Assembly (NCBI GenBank): GCA_022508825.1
Contig: JAFLUI010000001.1
Coordinates: 24,360 to 88,359, forward strand
DNA: 64,000 nucleotides
Reading direction: 5' to 3'
From: Oscillospiraceae bacterium
GTDB taxonomy: Bacteria; Bacillota; Clostridia; Oscillospirales; Ruminococcaceae
Position numbers and translations under genes: made by a program
Shown here: one piece after another, positions 35,989-44,221 of the stretch
Layout: every line of letters starts with the position of its first letter
How positions within the stretch are numbered: the stretch's first letter is position 1
The notes under the pieces: generated by a model
Told to the model about the DNA's origin: nothing
Databases searched by the model: none
Seen by the model: the letters and a program-made list of their open reading frames with translations, nothing else

Positions 35989-37197
35989 ATGATCGAATTA
36001 AACGGAAAATACAACTCAGCAAAGGTCTTCACAGATGTAATAGACAGCGCTTCTGTATCGCAGATAATCGAATTTTGCAGTCAGGAGTTCACTGTCGGCG
36101 AAAAAATACGCATGATGCCGGATGTCCATGCAGGAATGGGATGTGTCATCGGAACTACCATGACCATCACCGACAAAATCGTCCCCAATCTCGTAGGCGT
36201 GGACATCGGATGCGGCATGGAGACCGTCCTTATCAAGGAAAAACACATAGAGCTCCAACAGCTTGACAAGCTCATTTACGCAAAGATACCCTCCGGATTC
36301 AGCATCCGCAGCAAGCCCCACAAATACGCTGACCGGATCGACATCTGCGAGCTCAGATGCGCAGGTAAAATAGACCTGCGCCGTGCAGAGCGCTCTCTCG
36401 GCACTCTTGGCGGAGGAAATCATTTTATTGAAGCGGACAGGGGCGAAAAGGGTATCTATATCGTTATCCACAGCGGCTCCCGTCATCTTGGCGTGGAGGT
36501 GGCGAAATACTATCAGGAGCAGGGCTACAAGCAGCTAAATCACGCCGGGGACGACGCCGTCCGTCAGCTTATTGCCGACCTGAAAGCTCAGGGACGGGAT
36601 ACCGAGATCAGCAGGGAGCTTAAAAAGCTTGAAAACACCAAGCGGACGAAAATTCCCAAGCATCTTGCATATGTCAGCGGACAGCTTTTCGATGACTACA
36701 TCCACGACATGAAGCTGGTCCAGCAGTATGCCGATCTGAACAGAAAAGCCATGATGAACGAGATCATCAGCGGATTGAAGCTGACCGTTGTGGAACAGTT
36801 TACAACCATCCACAATTATATTGACACTGACAATATGATCCTGCGAAAGGGAGCTGTGTCTGCTCAGAAGGGCGAAAAGCTCATTATCCCCATCAATATG
36901 CGGGACGGCAGTCTTATCTGTATCGGAAAAGGAAGTCCCGACTGGAACTTCTCTGCTCCCCACGGCGCAGGCAGGCTTATGAGCCGCGGCGAAGCAAAGG
37001 AAAGCTTTACTGTCAGCGAGTTCAAAAAGCAGATGGCTGGTATCTACAGTACCTCCGTGGGCAGAGGGACTCTTGACGAGTGTCCTATGGCTTACAAGGG
37101 CATGGACGACATTCTTAACAACATCGGTGACACCGCAGAAGTAGCGGAGATAATCAAGCCTATTTACAATTTCAAAGCCGGAGGAGAACAGGAATGA
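35989..37197 (+). CDS. rtcB: RtcB-family RNA ligase
   Basis: The 402-residue GTP/Mn-dependent ligase joins 2',3'-cyclic-phosphate (or 3'-phosphate) and 5'-OH RNA ends, in RNA repair or tRNA splicing. Metal and guanylate residues are present: 'MPDVHAGMGCVIG', 'GVDIGCGME' (Cys ligand), 'GGGNHFIEAD', 'HSGSRHLG', 'SAPHGAGRLMSR' (guanylylated-His region) and 'GTLDECPMAYKGMDDI' at the C-terminus. ATG 35989 has AAAGGA upstream. A longer frame from 35851 runs through the leader terminator and is rejected. No archease gene is adjacent. It overlaps the next gene by 4 bp. Confidence 0.93.
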   Translation: MIELNGKYNSAKVFTDVIDSASVSQIIEFCSQEFTVGEKIRMMPDVHAGMGCVIGTTMTITDKIVPNLVGVDIGCGMETVLIKEKHIELQQLDKLIYAKIPSGFSIRSKPHKYADRIDICELRCAGKIDLRRAERSLGTLGGGNHFIEADRGEKGIYIVIHSGSRHLGVEVAKYYQEQGYKQLNHAGDDAVRQLIADLKAQGRDTEISRELKKLENTKRTKIPKHLAYVSGQLFDDYIHDMKLVQQYADLNRKAMMNEIISGLKLTVVEQFTTIHNYIDTDNMILRKGAVSAQKGEKLIIPINMRDGSLICIGKGSPDWNFSAPHGAGRLMSRGEAKESFTVSEFKKQMAGIYSTSVGRGTLDECPMAYKGMDDILNNIGDTAEVAEIIKPIYNFKAGGEQE

Positions 37198-37643
37198 ATA
37201 TTATAGAATTCTTTGAAAGTCCCGAAAAGGAGCACTGGCTTGAAGAGATCGGGAAAAGCGACTGGCGTGCCGCCGCTTTTCTCGTAAAAAACATCAAAGA
37301 AAATACATTCGATGATTATTGGGGAAAAGGCGGCAAGCTGTTTATTCTCACGGATGTTGAAAAAGTCGCCGCATTTGCGACTCTTTCTCCCAAGGACTGC
37401 ATCGAAGACGATTCCCTCTCCCCTTGGATTGGCTTTGTATACACCTTTCCCGAATACCGGGGACGCCGCCTGATGGGGACGCTTATTTTCCATGCCATTG
37501 AGGAAGCGAAAAAGCAGGGTGCAGAAAAAATTTATATCTGCACAGACCATGTAGGACTTTATGAAAAATACGGCTTTACCTATATGGAAAGCCGTCCGGA
37601 CATCTGGGGAGAGATCAGCAGGATTTATTATCAGGATATTTAG
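37194..37643 (+). CDS. GNAT-family N-acetyltransferase
   Basis: The 149-residue protein overlaps rtcB by 4 bp (ATGA), so the two are coupled. GNAT signatures: 'PEYRGRRLMGTLIFHAIEEA' (acetyl-CoA pyrophosphate loop) near residues 84-103 and 'GLYEKYGFTYMES' near residue 122. Substrate unknown. Coupling to an RNA ligase is notable but may be fortuitous. Confidence 0.83.
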   Translation: MNIIEFFESPEKEHWLEEIGKSDWRAAAFLVKNIKENTFDDYWGKGGKLFILTDVEKVAAFATLSPKDCIEDDSLSPWIGFVYTFPEYRGRRLMGTLIFHAIEEAKKQGAEKIYICTDHVGLYEKYGFTYMESRPDIWGEISRIYYQDI

Positions 37644-37748
37644 AAAAGGCAGGCGGAGCCTGCACCCATACCGCTGCATACTATTTCTGTAAAAAGTAAA
37701 ATAAGACACGGAAGCAAAATTAATCATATTACCGAAAGGAACATTATT

Positions 37749-37976
37749 ATGGAAAAGTTCATACCGCTGGGTAAAATGAGCAAGAAAAAACAGCGGGAGA
37801 TCCACCGTCTCAGCCGAAAGGACTGGGGCGGCATATCCCCTGTTACAAGAAAAGAGAAAAATCCCAAGGCTTACAACAGAGCTGCAGAAAAACGCAAAGG
37901 AGCCTCCCGAAAAAACTGGGAGGCTTCCTATTTTTATTTTGCAGACAAAGCTCTCTTTCCTATGTCCGTCCTGTAA
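37749..37976 (+). CDS. Small basic protein, tail overlapping a terminator and purD
   Basis: The 75-residue ORF has a good AAAGGA site. Its first 45 or so residues ('LGKMSKKKQREIHRLSRKDWGG', 'SPVTRKEKNPKAYNRAAEKR'; both shorter than a domain) resemble a small basic Clostridial protein family that I recall only loosely. The frame then continues through a terminator hairpin and 43 bp into the 3' end of convergent purD. The native protein may once have ended earlier. Function unknown. Confidence 0.6.
   Translation: MEKFIPLGKMSKKKQREIHRLSRKDWGGISPVTRKEKNPKAYNRAAEKRKGASRKNWEASYFYFADKALFPMSVL
37902..37935. terminator. Terminator hairpin between the small basic gene and purD
   Basis: GCCTCCC (37902-37908) / GGGAGGC (37918-37924), 9-nt loop, T-rich tail on the plus strand. 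It lies inside the 3' end of the ORF at 37749 and just past the purD stop, so it probably ends the purine operon too. Confidence 0.85.
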
Positions 37977-39211
37977 TGTGCATTTTCAAAGCTGATCTTC
38001 TTCACCGCTTCATATGACTTGTCCAAAGCCGCCTGCAGGGTGTCCCCTGTTGCTGTTACGCCAAGGACACGACCTCCCGCAGTAAGAAATTTTCCGTCTG
38101 TGAACTTCGTTCCAGCATGGTATACAAAAACGCCGTCCACCTGTCCCTTGTCGTCCATGCCGGACATTTCAAGACCGGTGGGATATTTTTTCGGATATCC
38201 CCCGCTTGCCATTACAACGCAGGCACAGGACTGATCCTTCCACTTTATATCAATATCCGAAAGTGTTCCCTTATATACTGCTTCAAAAATATCAACCAAG
38301 TCCGCATCAAGAAGGGGCAGAACTACCTGAGTTTCCGGGTCTCCGAAACGGCAGTTGTACTCGATGACCTTTACCCCATCGGGAGTGAGCATAAGCCCGA
38401 AATAAAGACAGCCCTTGAAAGTCCTTCCCTCTGCTTTCATTGCTTTTATGGTGGGCAGGAAGATATTCTCCATGCACTCCTTTGCCACAGCCTCAGTGTA
38501 GAACGGATTCGGAGCCACCGTTCCCATGCCGCCTGTGTTAAGACCCTGATCGCCGTCCAGAGCCCGCTTGTGATCCATTGAGGATATCATGGGGACCACA
38601 ATATTTCCGTCCGTAAAGGAAAGCACTGACATCTCAGGACCTGTCAGAAACTCCTCTACAACAAGCTTGGAGCCGCTTTCCCCGAAAATTTTATCCTCCA
38701 TAATTGAGCGTACTGCTTCCTCGGCTTCCTGCTCATTCTGAGCGATAATAACGCCCTTTCCAAGAGCAAGACCGTCCGCCTTGACAACTGTAGGATACTT
38801 TCCCTGCCCCTTTATGTAAGCGACAGCCTCATCTGCATTTGTAAAGGTCTCATACGCCGCCGTGGGGATACCGTATTTTTTCATAAGATCCTTCGAGAAA
38901 GCCTTGCTTCCTTCGATGATAGCCGCCGCCTTATCGGGACCGAATGTCATTATACCCTCTGCACCCAGAGCGTCTACCATTCCCATAACAAGGGGATCGT
39001 CCGGAGCAACTACCACCATGTCCACCGAAAGCTTTTTGGCAAGAGCCACGATACCGTCAATGTCTGTGGCTTTTACATCAAAGCACTCCGCATAGCGGGA
39101 AATGCCTCCGTTTCCGGGAGCGCAGTAAAGCTTTTCTGCACGGGGACTCTCCGCAAGCTTCATGATAATGGCGTGTTCACGTCCTCCGCCGCCTACAACT
39201 AATATTTTCAT
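37934..39211 (-). CDS. purD: Phosphoribosylamine-glycine ligase
   Basis: The 425-residue ATP-grasp enzyme makes GAR from phosphoribosylamine, glycine and ATP. Motifs: 'ILVVGGGGREHAI' at the N-terminus, 'PTVVKADGLALGKGV' (ATP-grasp), 'NTGGMGTVAPNPFY', and 'EYNCRFGDPETQVVLPLL' (metal-binding). ATG 39211 gives the family N-terminus and has GAGGA upstream; the ATG 5 codons earlier has no site. Last gene of the pur operon. Confidence 0.95.
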   Translation of the reverse strand: MKILVVGGGGREHAIIMKLAESPRAEKLYCAPGNGGISRYAECFDVKATDIDGIVALAKKLSVDMVVVAPDDPLVMGMVDALGAEGIMTFGPDKAAAIIEGSKAFSKDLMKKYGIPTAAYETFTNADEAVAYIKGQGKYPTVVKADGLALGKGVIIAQNEQEAEEAVRSIMEDKIFGESGSKLVVEEFLTGPEMSVLSFTDGNIVVPMISSMDHKRALDGDQGLNTGGMGTVAPNPFYTEAVAKECMENIFLPTIKAMKAEGRTFKGCLYFGLMLTPDGVKVIEYNCRFGDPETQVVLPLLDADLVDIFEAVYKGTLSDIDIKWKDQSCACVVMASGGYPKKYPTGLEMSGMDDKGQVDGVFVYHAGTKFTDGKFLTAGGRVLGVTATGDTLQAALDKSYEAVKKISFENAHYRTDIGKRALSAK

Positions 39212-39212
39212 T

Positions 39213-39758
39213 TTATTGTTCCTCACTTTCGCATTTGATATATGTCATATTTTCTATAAACCCCACATAAATTTTCGAGCGGAATTCAGTACTTCCGTCA
39301 ATTTTGCTGAATGTACCATAGCGGTCAAATTTCAGTCCGCACTTTTCAATGACACTGCCGGAATCGGTATCCTCTTCTGCATGAGAGAAACAGAATTTCT
39401 TTGCGTCCAAATTCTCCGCTGCATATTTTATCATAGCCCTGACCGCTTCAGCTTCGTAATCATTACCCAGACAGTCATACCGGAAATTATACCCGATCTC
39501 CGAGAAGTCATTTCCCATATTGCTGTCATAAACTCCGCCCTCTCCGATAAGCAGACCGTCAGACTTCCGTACAATTGCGAAAGTATCATCACCGAAATTT
39601 TCTATGGATTCACGGACAAGTTCCGCAGAATCGTATGTACAATAGCTCATATACCTTGTGACACGTTCGTCACCCCTGATCTCAAATACCGCTTCCGCGT
39701 CGTCAGGCGTGATCTGCCGAAGTATCAAACGCTCGGTCTCAATTGCAGGCAGCGACAT
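39213..39758 (-). CDS. GNAT acetyltransferase, RimJ/RimL-like
   Basis: The 181-residue protein has the Acetyltransf_3 N-terminus 'IETERLILRQITPDDAEAVFEI' split at strand 1, with 'EIGYNFRYDCLGNDYEAEAV' in place of the usual 'G.G.G.EA' loop. The cofactor loop thus looks degenerate ('LGNDYEAEA'). It sits between purH (22 bp) and purD (1 bp), so it is co-transcribed with purine genes. Substrate unknown. Confidence 0.8.
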   Translation of the reverse strand: MSLPAIETERLILRQITPDDAEAVFEIRGDERVTRYMSYCTYDSAELVRESIENFGDDTFAIVRKSDGLLIGEGGVYDSNMGNDFSEIGYNFRYDCLGNDYEAEAVRAMIKYAAENLDAKKFCFSHAEEDTDSGSVIEKCGLKFDRYGTFSKIDGSTEFRSKIYVGFIENMTYIKCESEEQ

Positions 39759-39780
39759 AGATATGCCCCCCTTTACTTAA

Positions 39781-40962
39781 TTAGTGATGGAAAAGTCTGA
39801 TTCCCGTGAACGCCATTGCAATATTGTACTTGTTGCAGGTCTCGATAACATTGTCGTCACGGATAGAGCCTCCGGGCTGTGCAATGTACTCAACGCCGGA
39901 CTTGCGGGCACGCTCAATGTTGTCTCCGAATGGGAAGAACGCATCCGAGCCTACACACATACCTGTATTTTTTGCAAGCCACTCCTTCTGCTCCTCCTTG
40001 GTGAAGACCTCCGGCTTTGACTTGAACCACTTCTGCCACTCACCCTCTGCAAGGACGTCCATACACTCATCGGAGATATACACATCTATGGTGTTGTCTC
40101 TGTCAGCACGGCGTATGTCGTCCTTGAACGGCAGACCCATTACCTTGGGAGACTGTCTCAGCCACCAGATGTCCGCCTTGTTTCCTGCAAGACGCGTACA
40201 GTGGATACGGGACTGCTGACCTGCACCGATTCCCACAGCCTGACCGTCCTTTACATAGCAGACGCTGTTGGACTGGGTGTATTTCAGTGTGATAAGTGAA
40301 ATTATAAGGTCACGTTTTTTATCATCGGGGATATTTTTATTATCGGTAACAACATTTTCAAGGAGCTTTTCGTCAATGTCAAGAGCGTTTCTTCCCTGCT
40401 CAAATGTGATTCCGTAGACCTGCTTTGTCTCAACAGGAGCGGGGACATAATTTGCATCGATCCTGATGATGTTGTATGTTCCCTTTCTCTTTGATTTGAG
40501 AATCTCAAGAGCCTCAGGCTCATAACCGGGAGCGATGATTCCGTCGGACACCTCACGCTGTATCATCTTAGCAGTGGGGACGTCACATACATCGGAAAGA
40601 GCGATAAAATCGCCGTAGGAGGACATTCTGTCCGCGCCCCTTGCTCTTGCATAAGCACAGGCAAGAGGAGAAAGCTCTCCCAGGTCGTCCACCCAGTAGA
40701 TCTTTTTCAGAGTGTCGGTAAGAGGCAGACCCACAGCCGCTCCCGCAGGGGAAACGTGCTTGAAGGAGGTGGCTGCACAGATACCTGTTGCTTTTTTCAG
40801 CTCGCTTACAAGCTGCCAGCCGTTGAAAGCGTCCAGCAGATTGATATATCCGGGATTTCCGTTAAGGACTTCGATGGGAAGCTCTCCACCGTCAGCCATA
40901 TAGATTCTGGACGGCTTCTGATTTGGGTTGCATCCGTATTTTAAAAGCATTTCTTTAGACAT
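39781..40962 (-). CDS. purH: AICAR transformylase (PurH transformylase domain only)
   Basis: The 393-residue protein corresponds only to the transformylase domain of PurH. It transfers formyl from 10-formyl-THF to AICAR, giving FAICAR. Signatures: 'YGCNPNQKPSRIY' at the N-terminus, 'TSFKHVSPAGAAVG' (catalytic Lys-His), 'QSNSVCYVKDGQAVGIGAGQQSR', split here at the turn, and 'SDAFFPFGDNIERA'. The N-terminal IMP-cyclohydrolase (MGS-like) domain of bifunctional PurH is absent; that step is supplied by the adjacent PurO-like gene. A GGAGG site precedes the ATG. Confidence 0.93.
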   Translation of the reverse strand: MSKEMLLKYGCNPNQKPSRIYMADGGELPIEVLNGNPGYINLLDAFNGWQLVSELKKATGICAATSFKHVSPAGAAVGLPLTDTLKKIYWVDDLGELSPLACAYARARGADRMSSYGDFIALSDVCDVPTAKMIQREVSDGIIAPGYEPEALEILKSKRKGTYNIIRIDANYVPAPVETKQVYGITFEQGRNALDIDEKLLENVVTDNKNIPDDKKRDLIISLITLKYTQSNSVCYVKDGQAVGIGAGQQSRIHCTRLAGNKADIWWLRQSPKVMGLPFKDDIRRADRDNTIDVYISDECMDVLAEGEWQKWFKSKPEVFTKEEQKEWLAKNTGMCVGSDAFFPFGDNIERARKSGVEYIAQPGGSIRDDNVIETCNKYNIAMAFTGIRLFHH

Positions 40963-41029
40963 TTTTATTACCTCCTGATATTTTTACACTCGGCAGTAAG
41001 ACGTTTTCCACCGCCCCGATTATTGCCTT

Positions 41030-41746
41030 TTAGTTGTTTTTATTAATAATTCTGCTTTCGTATTTTCCTGTGTCAAGATCGATATATCTTACAAACAGTG
41101 ACACCTTGTTTTCCTCGTTGAGGTTCTCCCAGATAAGCTTTGTCAGCTCGTCAATGGAAACATCGGGAAGCTCCAGATTTTTAGGCTCCCCCTCAAAGCT
41201 GGGAAGCGGGTCTCCCGCGCCTGCATAGGTGTGGATAAACTTTGCCTTTCCGCAGATAGGATTGTTATAGGCAAAGGTGTACCTCTGACAAGAGGAACCG
41301 TCACCGTCCGCACTTTTCAGTATAGACATTGCAAAGTGCATATCGTTGTCGTCACGGTGGATGATGCCGGAAATTCTCGGAGTGTAATTTGGAGCGTCGT
41401 CCTCAAACTCCCTTGTACGCAGAGACTGCTCAAAGGTCATCTGCTTGTCCATAAGGTCGTAGATGGTGTCGGTCTGGTCGCCGTTTGTTACAATAGTCTT
41501 GCTTCCCATAACACGTACAGGAGCATAAATAATAAGATGGGGGTCGGTCATTTTTGAAGGGTCAAAAGCCTGAGTCCTGATACCTTCGCCGTCCTCCACA
41601 AAGACACGGTTGCGGCTGTTTTCACTTCTGCCCATAATAAAATAAGCAGTCACCGCCTTTTTGCCGTCGGCAGATCTTCCGATAATGATGCCTCTGCCGT
41701 GGTACTCCATGCTGTTAAGCTCTTCCTTGATAGTTTTTGTAACCAT
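41030..41746 (-). CDS. purO: IMP cyclohydrolase, PurO-like
   Basis: The 238-residue protein matches the archaeal-type IMP cyclohydrolase family: 'YHGRGIIIGRSADGKKAVTAY' at the N-terminus, 'YTPRISGII', and 'YAGAGDPLPSFEGEPK'. It closes FAICAR to IMP, the final step of purine synthesis. It is placed directly before the transformylase-only purH, so the two replace one bifunctional PurH. An AGGAGG site precedes the ATG. Confidence 0.88.
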   Translation of the reverse strand: MVTKTIKEELNSMEYHGRGIIIGRSADGKKAVTAYFIMGRSENSRNRVFVEDGEGIRTQAFDPSKMTDPHLIIYAPVRVMGSKTIVTNGDQTDTIYDLMDKQMTFEQSLRTREFEDDAPNYTPRISGIIHRDDNDMHFAMSILKSADGDGSSCQRYTFAYNNPICGKAKFIHTYAGAGDPLPSFEGEPKNLELPDVSIDELTKLIWENLNEENKVSLFVRYIDLDTGKYESRIINKNN

Positions 41747-41765
41747 TGATCATTCCTCCTAATAT

Positions 41766-42488
41766 TTAATTGAATCGCCCCAAAAAGCACTCGGTTTCCT
41801 GAGGTATTTCAACCATGCCGTTTTTCTGAAATTTCACAAACATATTTTTCAGTTCATAAACGAATTTCTCATAATTTTCGTTATCAGCTTTTAATGCATA
41901 TGAGTGGGAAAGTGAATACCCGATAAACTGTTCCTCGGTCATGTTCATATTGTTGTTCAAATTAAAAACTTCCATTCGGGAAAAATATGCTTTCAGATCC
42001 ACTTGCGTAACGCCGCCTGCCACACTGTTGCTCATTCCGCAGTATTTATCAAAAATTCTGTTTCTCTCACTCATAATATCACTTTTAACGTGATTATTCC
42101 ACACAACCGCAAGGTGTCCCTTGGATGTAAATATCCTTTGACACTCGATCTTAAAATTCTCCTTGTCGAACCAGTGGAACGCCTGCGCCGCCGTAACAAG
42201 ATCTACGGTGCCCGACGGTATCCCCGTATTTTCTGCGGAAGCATTTACTATATCTGCGAAGGGAGCATTCTGTTTCAGTACCTCCAGCATATCGCCGTTA
42301 GGCTCCACAGCGGTTATCTTCCAGGGCTTAGCTGAAAGACATTTCGTAAAAATACCCGTCCCCGCGCCAATGTCAGCAACAGTCTCAGCCTGTGTCTTTT
42401 CGTAAAGGATGTCGATAAGCTCTTTGGGATAGGACGGTCGGAACTTATCGTACACATCCGCCTTGCCCGTGAATTTTTCCTCGTTCAT
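41766..42488 (-). CDS. SAM-dependent class I methyltransferase
   Basis: The 240-residue protein has the SAM-binding motif 'VADIGAGTGIFTKCL' near residues 37-51, an acidic ribose contact 'AVEPNGDML', and 'LVTAAQAFHWFD' (motif IV region), typical of Methyltransf_11 enzymes of the ubiE-like type. ATG 42488 follows GGGAGGA; a GTG three codons upstream is too close to the site. It is embedded in the pur operon between purN and purO. Substrate unknown. Confidence 0.84.
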   Translation of the reverse strand: MNEEKFTGKADVYDKFRPSYPKELIDILYEKTQAETVADIGAGTGIFTKCLSAKPWKITAVEPNGDMLEVLKQNAPFADIVNASAENTGIPSGTVDLVTAAQAFHWFDKENFKIECQRIFTSKGHLAVVWNNHVKSDIMSERNRIFDKYCGMSNSVAGGVTQVDLKAYFSRMEVFNLNNNMNMTEEQFIGYSLSHSYALKADNENYEKFVYELKNMFVKFQKNGMVEIPQETECFLGRFN

Positions 42489-42530
42489 GACTGACACTCC
42501 TCCCTTTTCAGGTCAGATACCTCTGACAGC

Positions 42531-43160
42531 TCATTCCCCTGTCACTATGGCTATTCCATCCTCCACTCTTATTTTATCCTGACAGAACAGAGATACTGCC
42601 TTGGGGAGAATTTTCCACTCAGCGTTTTCCATGACTCTCCGCTGGAGAATTTCGGGAGTATCCCCATTCAGAACAGGAACAGCCTCCTGAAGGATTATAG
42701 GTCCTCCGTCGCATTCCTCTGTAACAAAATGGACGGTGGCTCCAGTGACCTTTACGCCCTTTTCAAGAGCAGCTTCATGGACATGGAGCCCGTAAAAGCC
42801 CTTTCCGCAGAAGGACGGGATAAGTGACGGATGTACGTTTATCATCTTATTGGGATATGCCTGACATAGAGTTTCGTCCACAATAGTCATAAATCCGGCG
42901 TATACCACAAGGTCTGCTCTTTCCTTGTCAAGAGCATCAAGCACAGCCTTGCTGAATCCATGGACATCGGGGTAATCCTCTCTTGCAATGACTATGTGAG
43001 GGATACCGCTGTATTCAGCCCGTCTGATAGCATAGGCGTCCGGCTTTGAGGATATAACACAGGTGATCTTGCCGCCTACTATCTCCCCTCTGTTTTCAGC
43101 GTCGATAAGAGCCTGTAAATTGGTTCCCCCGCCTGATACAAGAACAACAATATTCTTCAT
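42531..43160 (-). CDS. purN: Phosphoribosylglycinamide formyltransferase
   Basis: The 209-residue enzyme transfers formyl from 10-formyl-THF to GAR. Motifs: 'VLVSGGGTNLQALIDA' (phosphate loop), 'NVHPSLIPSFCGKGFYG' with the catalytic Asn/His, and 'VTGATVHFVTEECDGGPIIL' with the catalytic Asp. Slightly longer than the E. coli form at its C-terminus. It follows purM by 9 bp with a GGAGG site. Confidence 0.95.
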   Translation of the reverse strand: MKNIVVLVSGGGTNLQALIDAENRGEIVGGKITCVISSKPDAYAIRRAEYSGIPHIVIAREDYPDVHGFSKAVLDALDKERADLVVYAGFMTIVDETLCQAYPNKMINVHPSLIPSFCGKGFYGLHVHEAALEKGVKVTGATVHFVTEECDGGPIILQEAVPVLNGDTPEILQRRVMENAEWKILPKAVSLFCQDKIRVEDGIAIVTGE

Positions 43161-43169
43161 AAGCTCCTC

Positions 43170-44207
43170 CTATTCTGCAATTATAACTCCCTCATCGCTT
43201 TCTACAAGCTCACCCAGGACATATGCTTCCTCGCCGGCAGCCTTGATGGCAGCAACAGCCTTGTCTGCATCGTTCTTGTCAACAACAGCGCACATTCCCA
43301 CGCCCATATTAAAGGTGTTGAACATATCCCTCTCGGGAATTTTGCCCGACCCTGCAATAAGATCGAAGATGGGAAGCACCTGAACATCGCTTCTTGCAAT
43401 TTTAGCAGCGATGCTGTCCGGCAGAGAACGTGGGATATTTTCGTAAAATCCGCCGCCTGTAATGTGGCTGAGGGACTTTACCTTTACAGCGTCCATAAGA
43501 GACATTACCGCTTTCACATAAATCCTGGTAGGAGTCAGCAGACAGTCACCCAATGTCATGCCAAGATCGGACTGGTGTCTTGCCAGATTCTGCTCACTTA
43601 CATTGAATACCTTTCTTATAAGGGAGAAGCCGTTTGAGTGGACACCGCTTGATTTTATTGCGATCATAACATCCCCAGCCTTCTGAGAGGAGGTGTCTAT
43701 TATCTTGTCCTTGTCAACGATACCCACAGAGAAGCCCGCAAGATCGTATTCATCGTCAGGCATAAGACCCGGATGCTCAGCAGTCTCACCGCCTATGAGA
43801 GCACACTCAGCCTGAACGCAGCCCTCCGCAACGCCTGACACTATCTCCGCTATCTTTTCGGGGATATTCTTTCCGCAGGCGATATAGTCAAGGAAAAACT
43901 GAGGCTTTGCACCGCAGCATATTATGTCGTTGACACACATTGCCACGCAGTCGATACCTACGGTATTGTGCTTATCCATAATAAAGGCAAGCTTTATTTT
44001 TGTACCCACACCGTCTGTTCCGGAAACAAGTACAGGCTTGCTTATACCTGTCATGTCAAGCTCAAACAGACCGCCGAAGCCGCCTATCCCGGACAGCGCT
44101 CCCTTTGTCATAGTACGGGCAACATGGGCTTTCATAAGCTCCACAGCCTTATAGCCGGCAGTTACGTCAACTCCTGCCTCTTTATAGCTTTCAGAAAAAC
44201 TCTTCAT
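43170..44207 (-). CDS. purM: Phosphoribosylformylglycinamidine cyclo-ligase
   Basis: The 345-residue AIR synthetase uses ATP to close FGAM. Motifs: 'SGTDGVGTKIKLAF', 'GIDCVAMCVNDIICCGAKPQ', 'LIGGETAEHPG' and 'HITGGGFYENIPRSLP'. ATG 44207 is set by the AAAAGGA site 9 nt upstream; the ATG three codons earlier overlaps that site. FGAM synthase (purL/Q/S), the preceding enzyme, is not in the window. Confidence 0.95.
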   Translation of the reverse strand: MKSFSESYKEAGVDVTAGYKAVELMKAHVARTMTKGALSGIGGFGGLFELDMTGISKPVLVSGTDGVGTKIKLAFIMDKHNTVGIDCVAMCVNDIICCGAKPQFFLDYIACGKNIPEKIAEIVSGVAEGCVQAECALIGGETAEHPGLMPDDEYDLAGFSVGIVDKDKIIDTSSQKAGDVMIAIKSSGVHSNGFSLIRKVFNVSEQNLARHQSDLGMTLGDCLLTPTRIYVKAVMSLMDAVKVKSLSHITGGGFYENIPRSLPDSIAAKIARSDVQVLPIFDLIAGSGKIPERDMFNTFNMGVGMCAVVDKNDADKAVAAIKAAGEEAYVLGELVESDEGVIIAE

Positions 44208-44221
44208 AATGATCATTCCTT

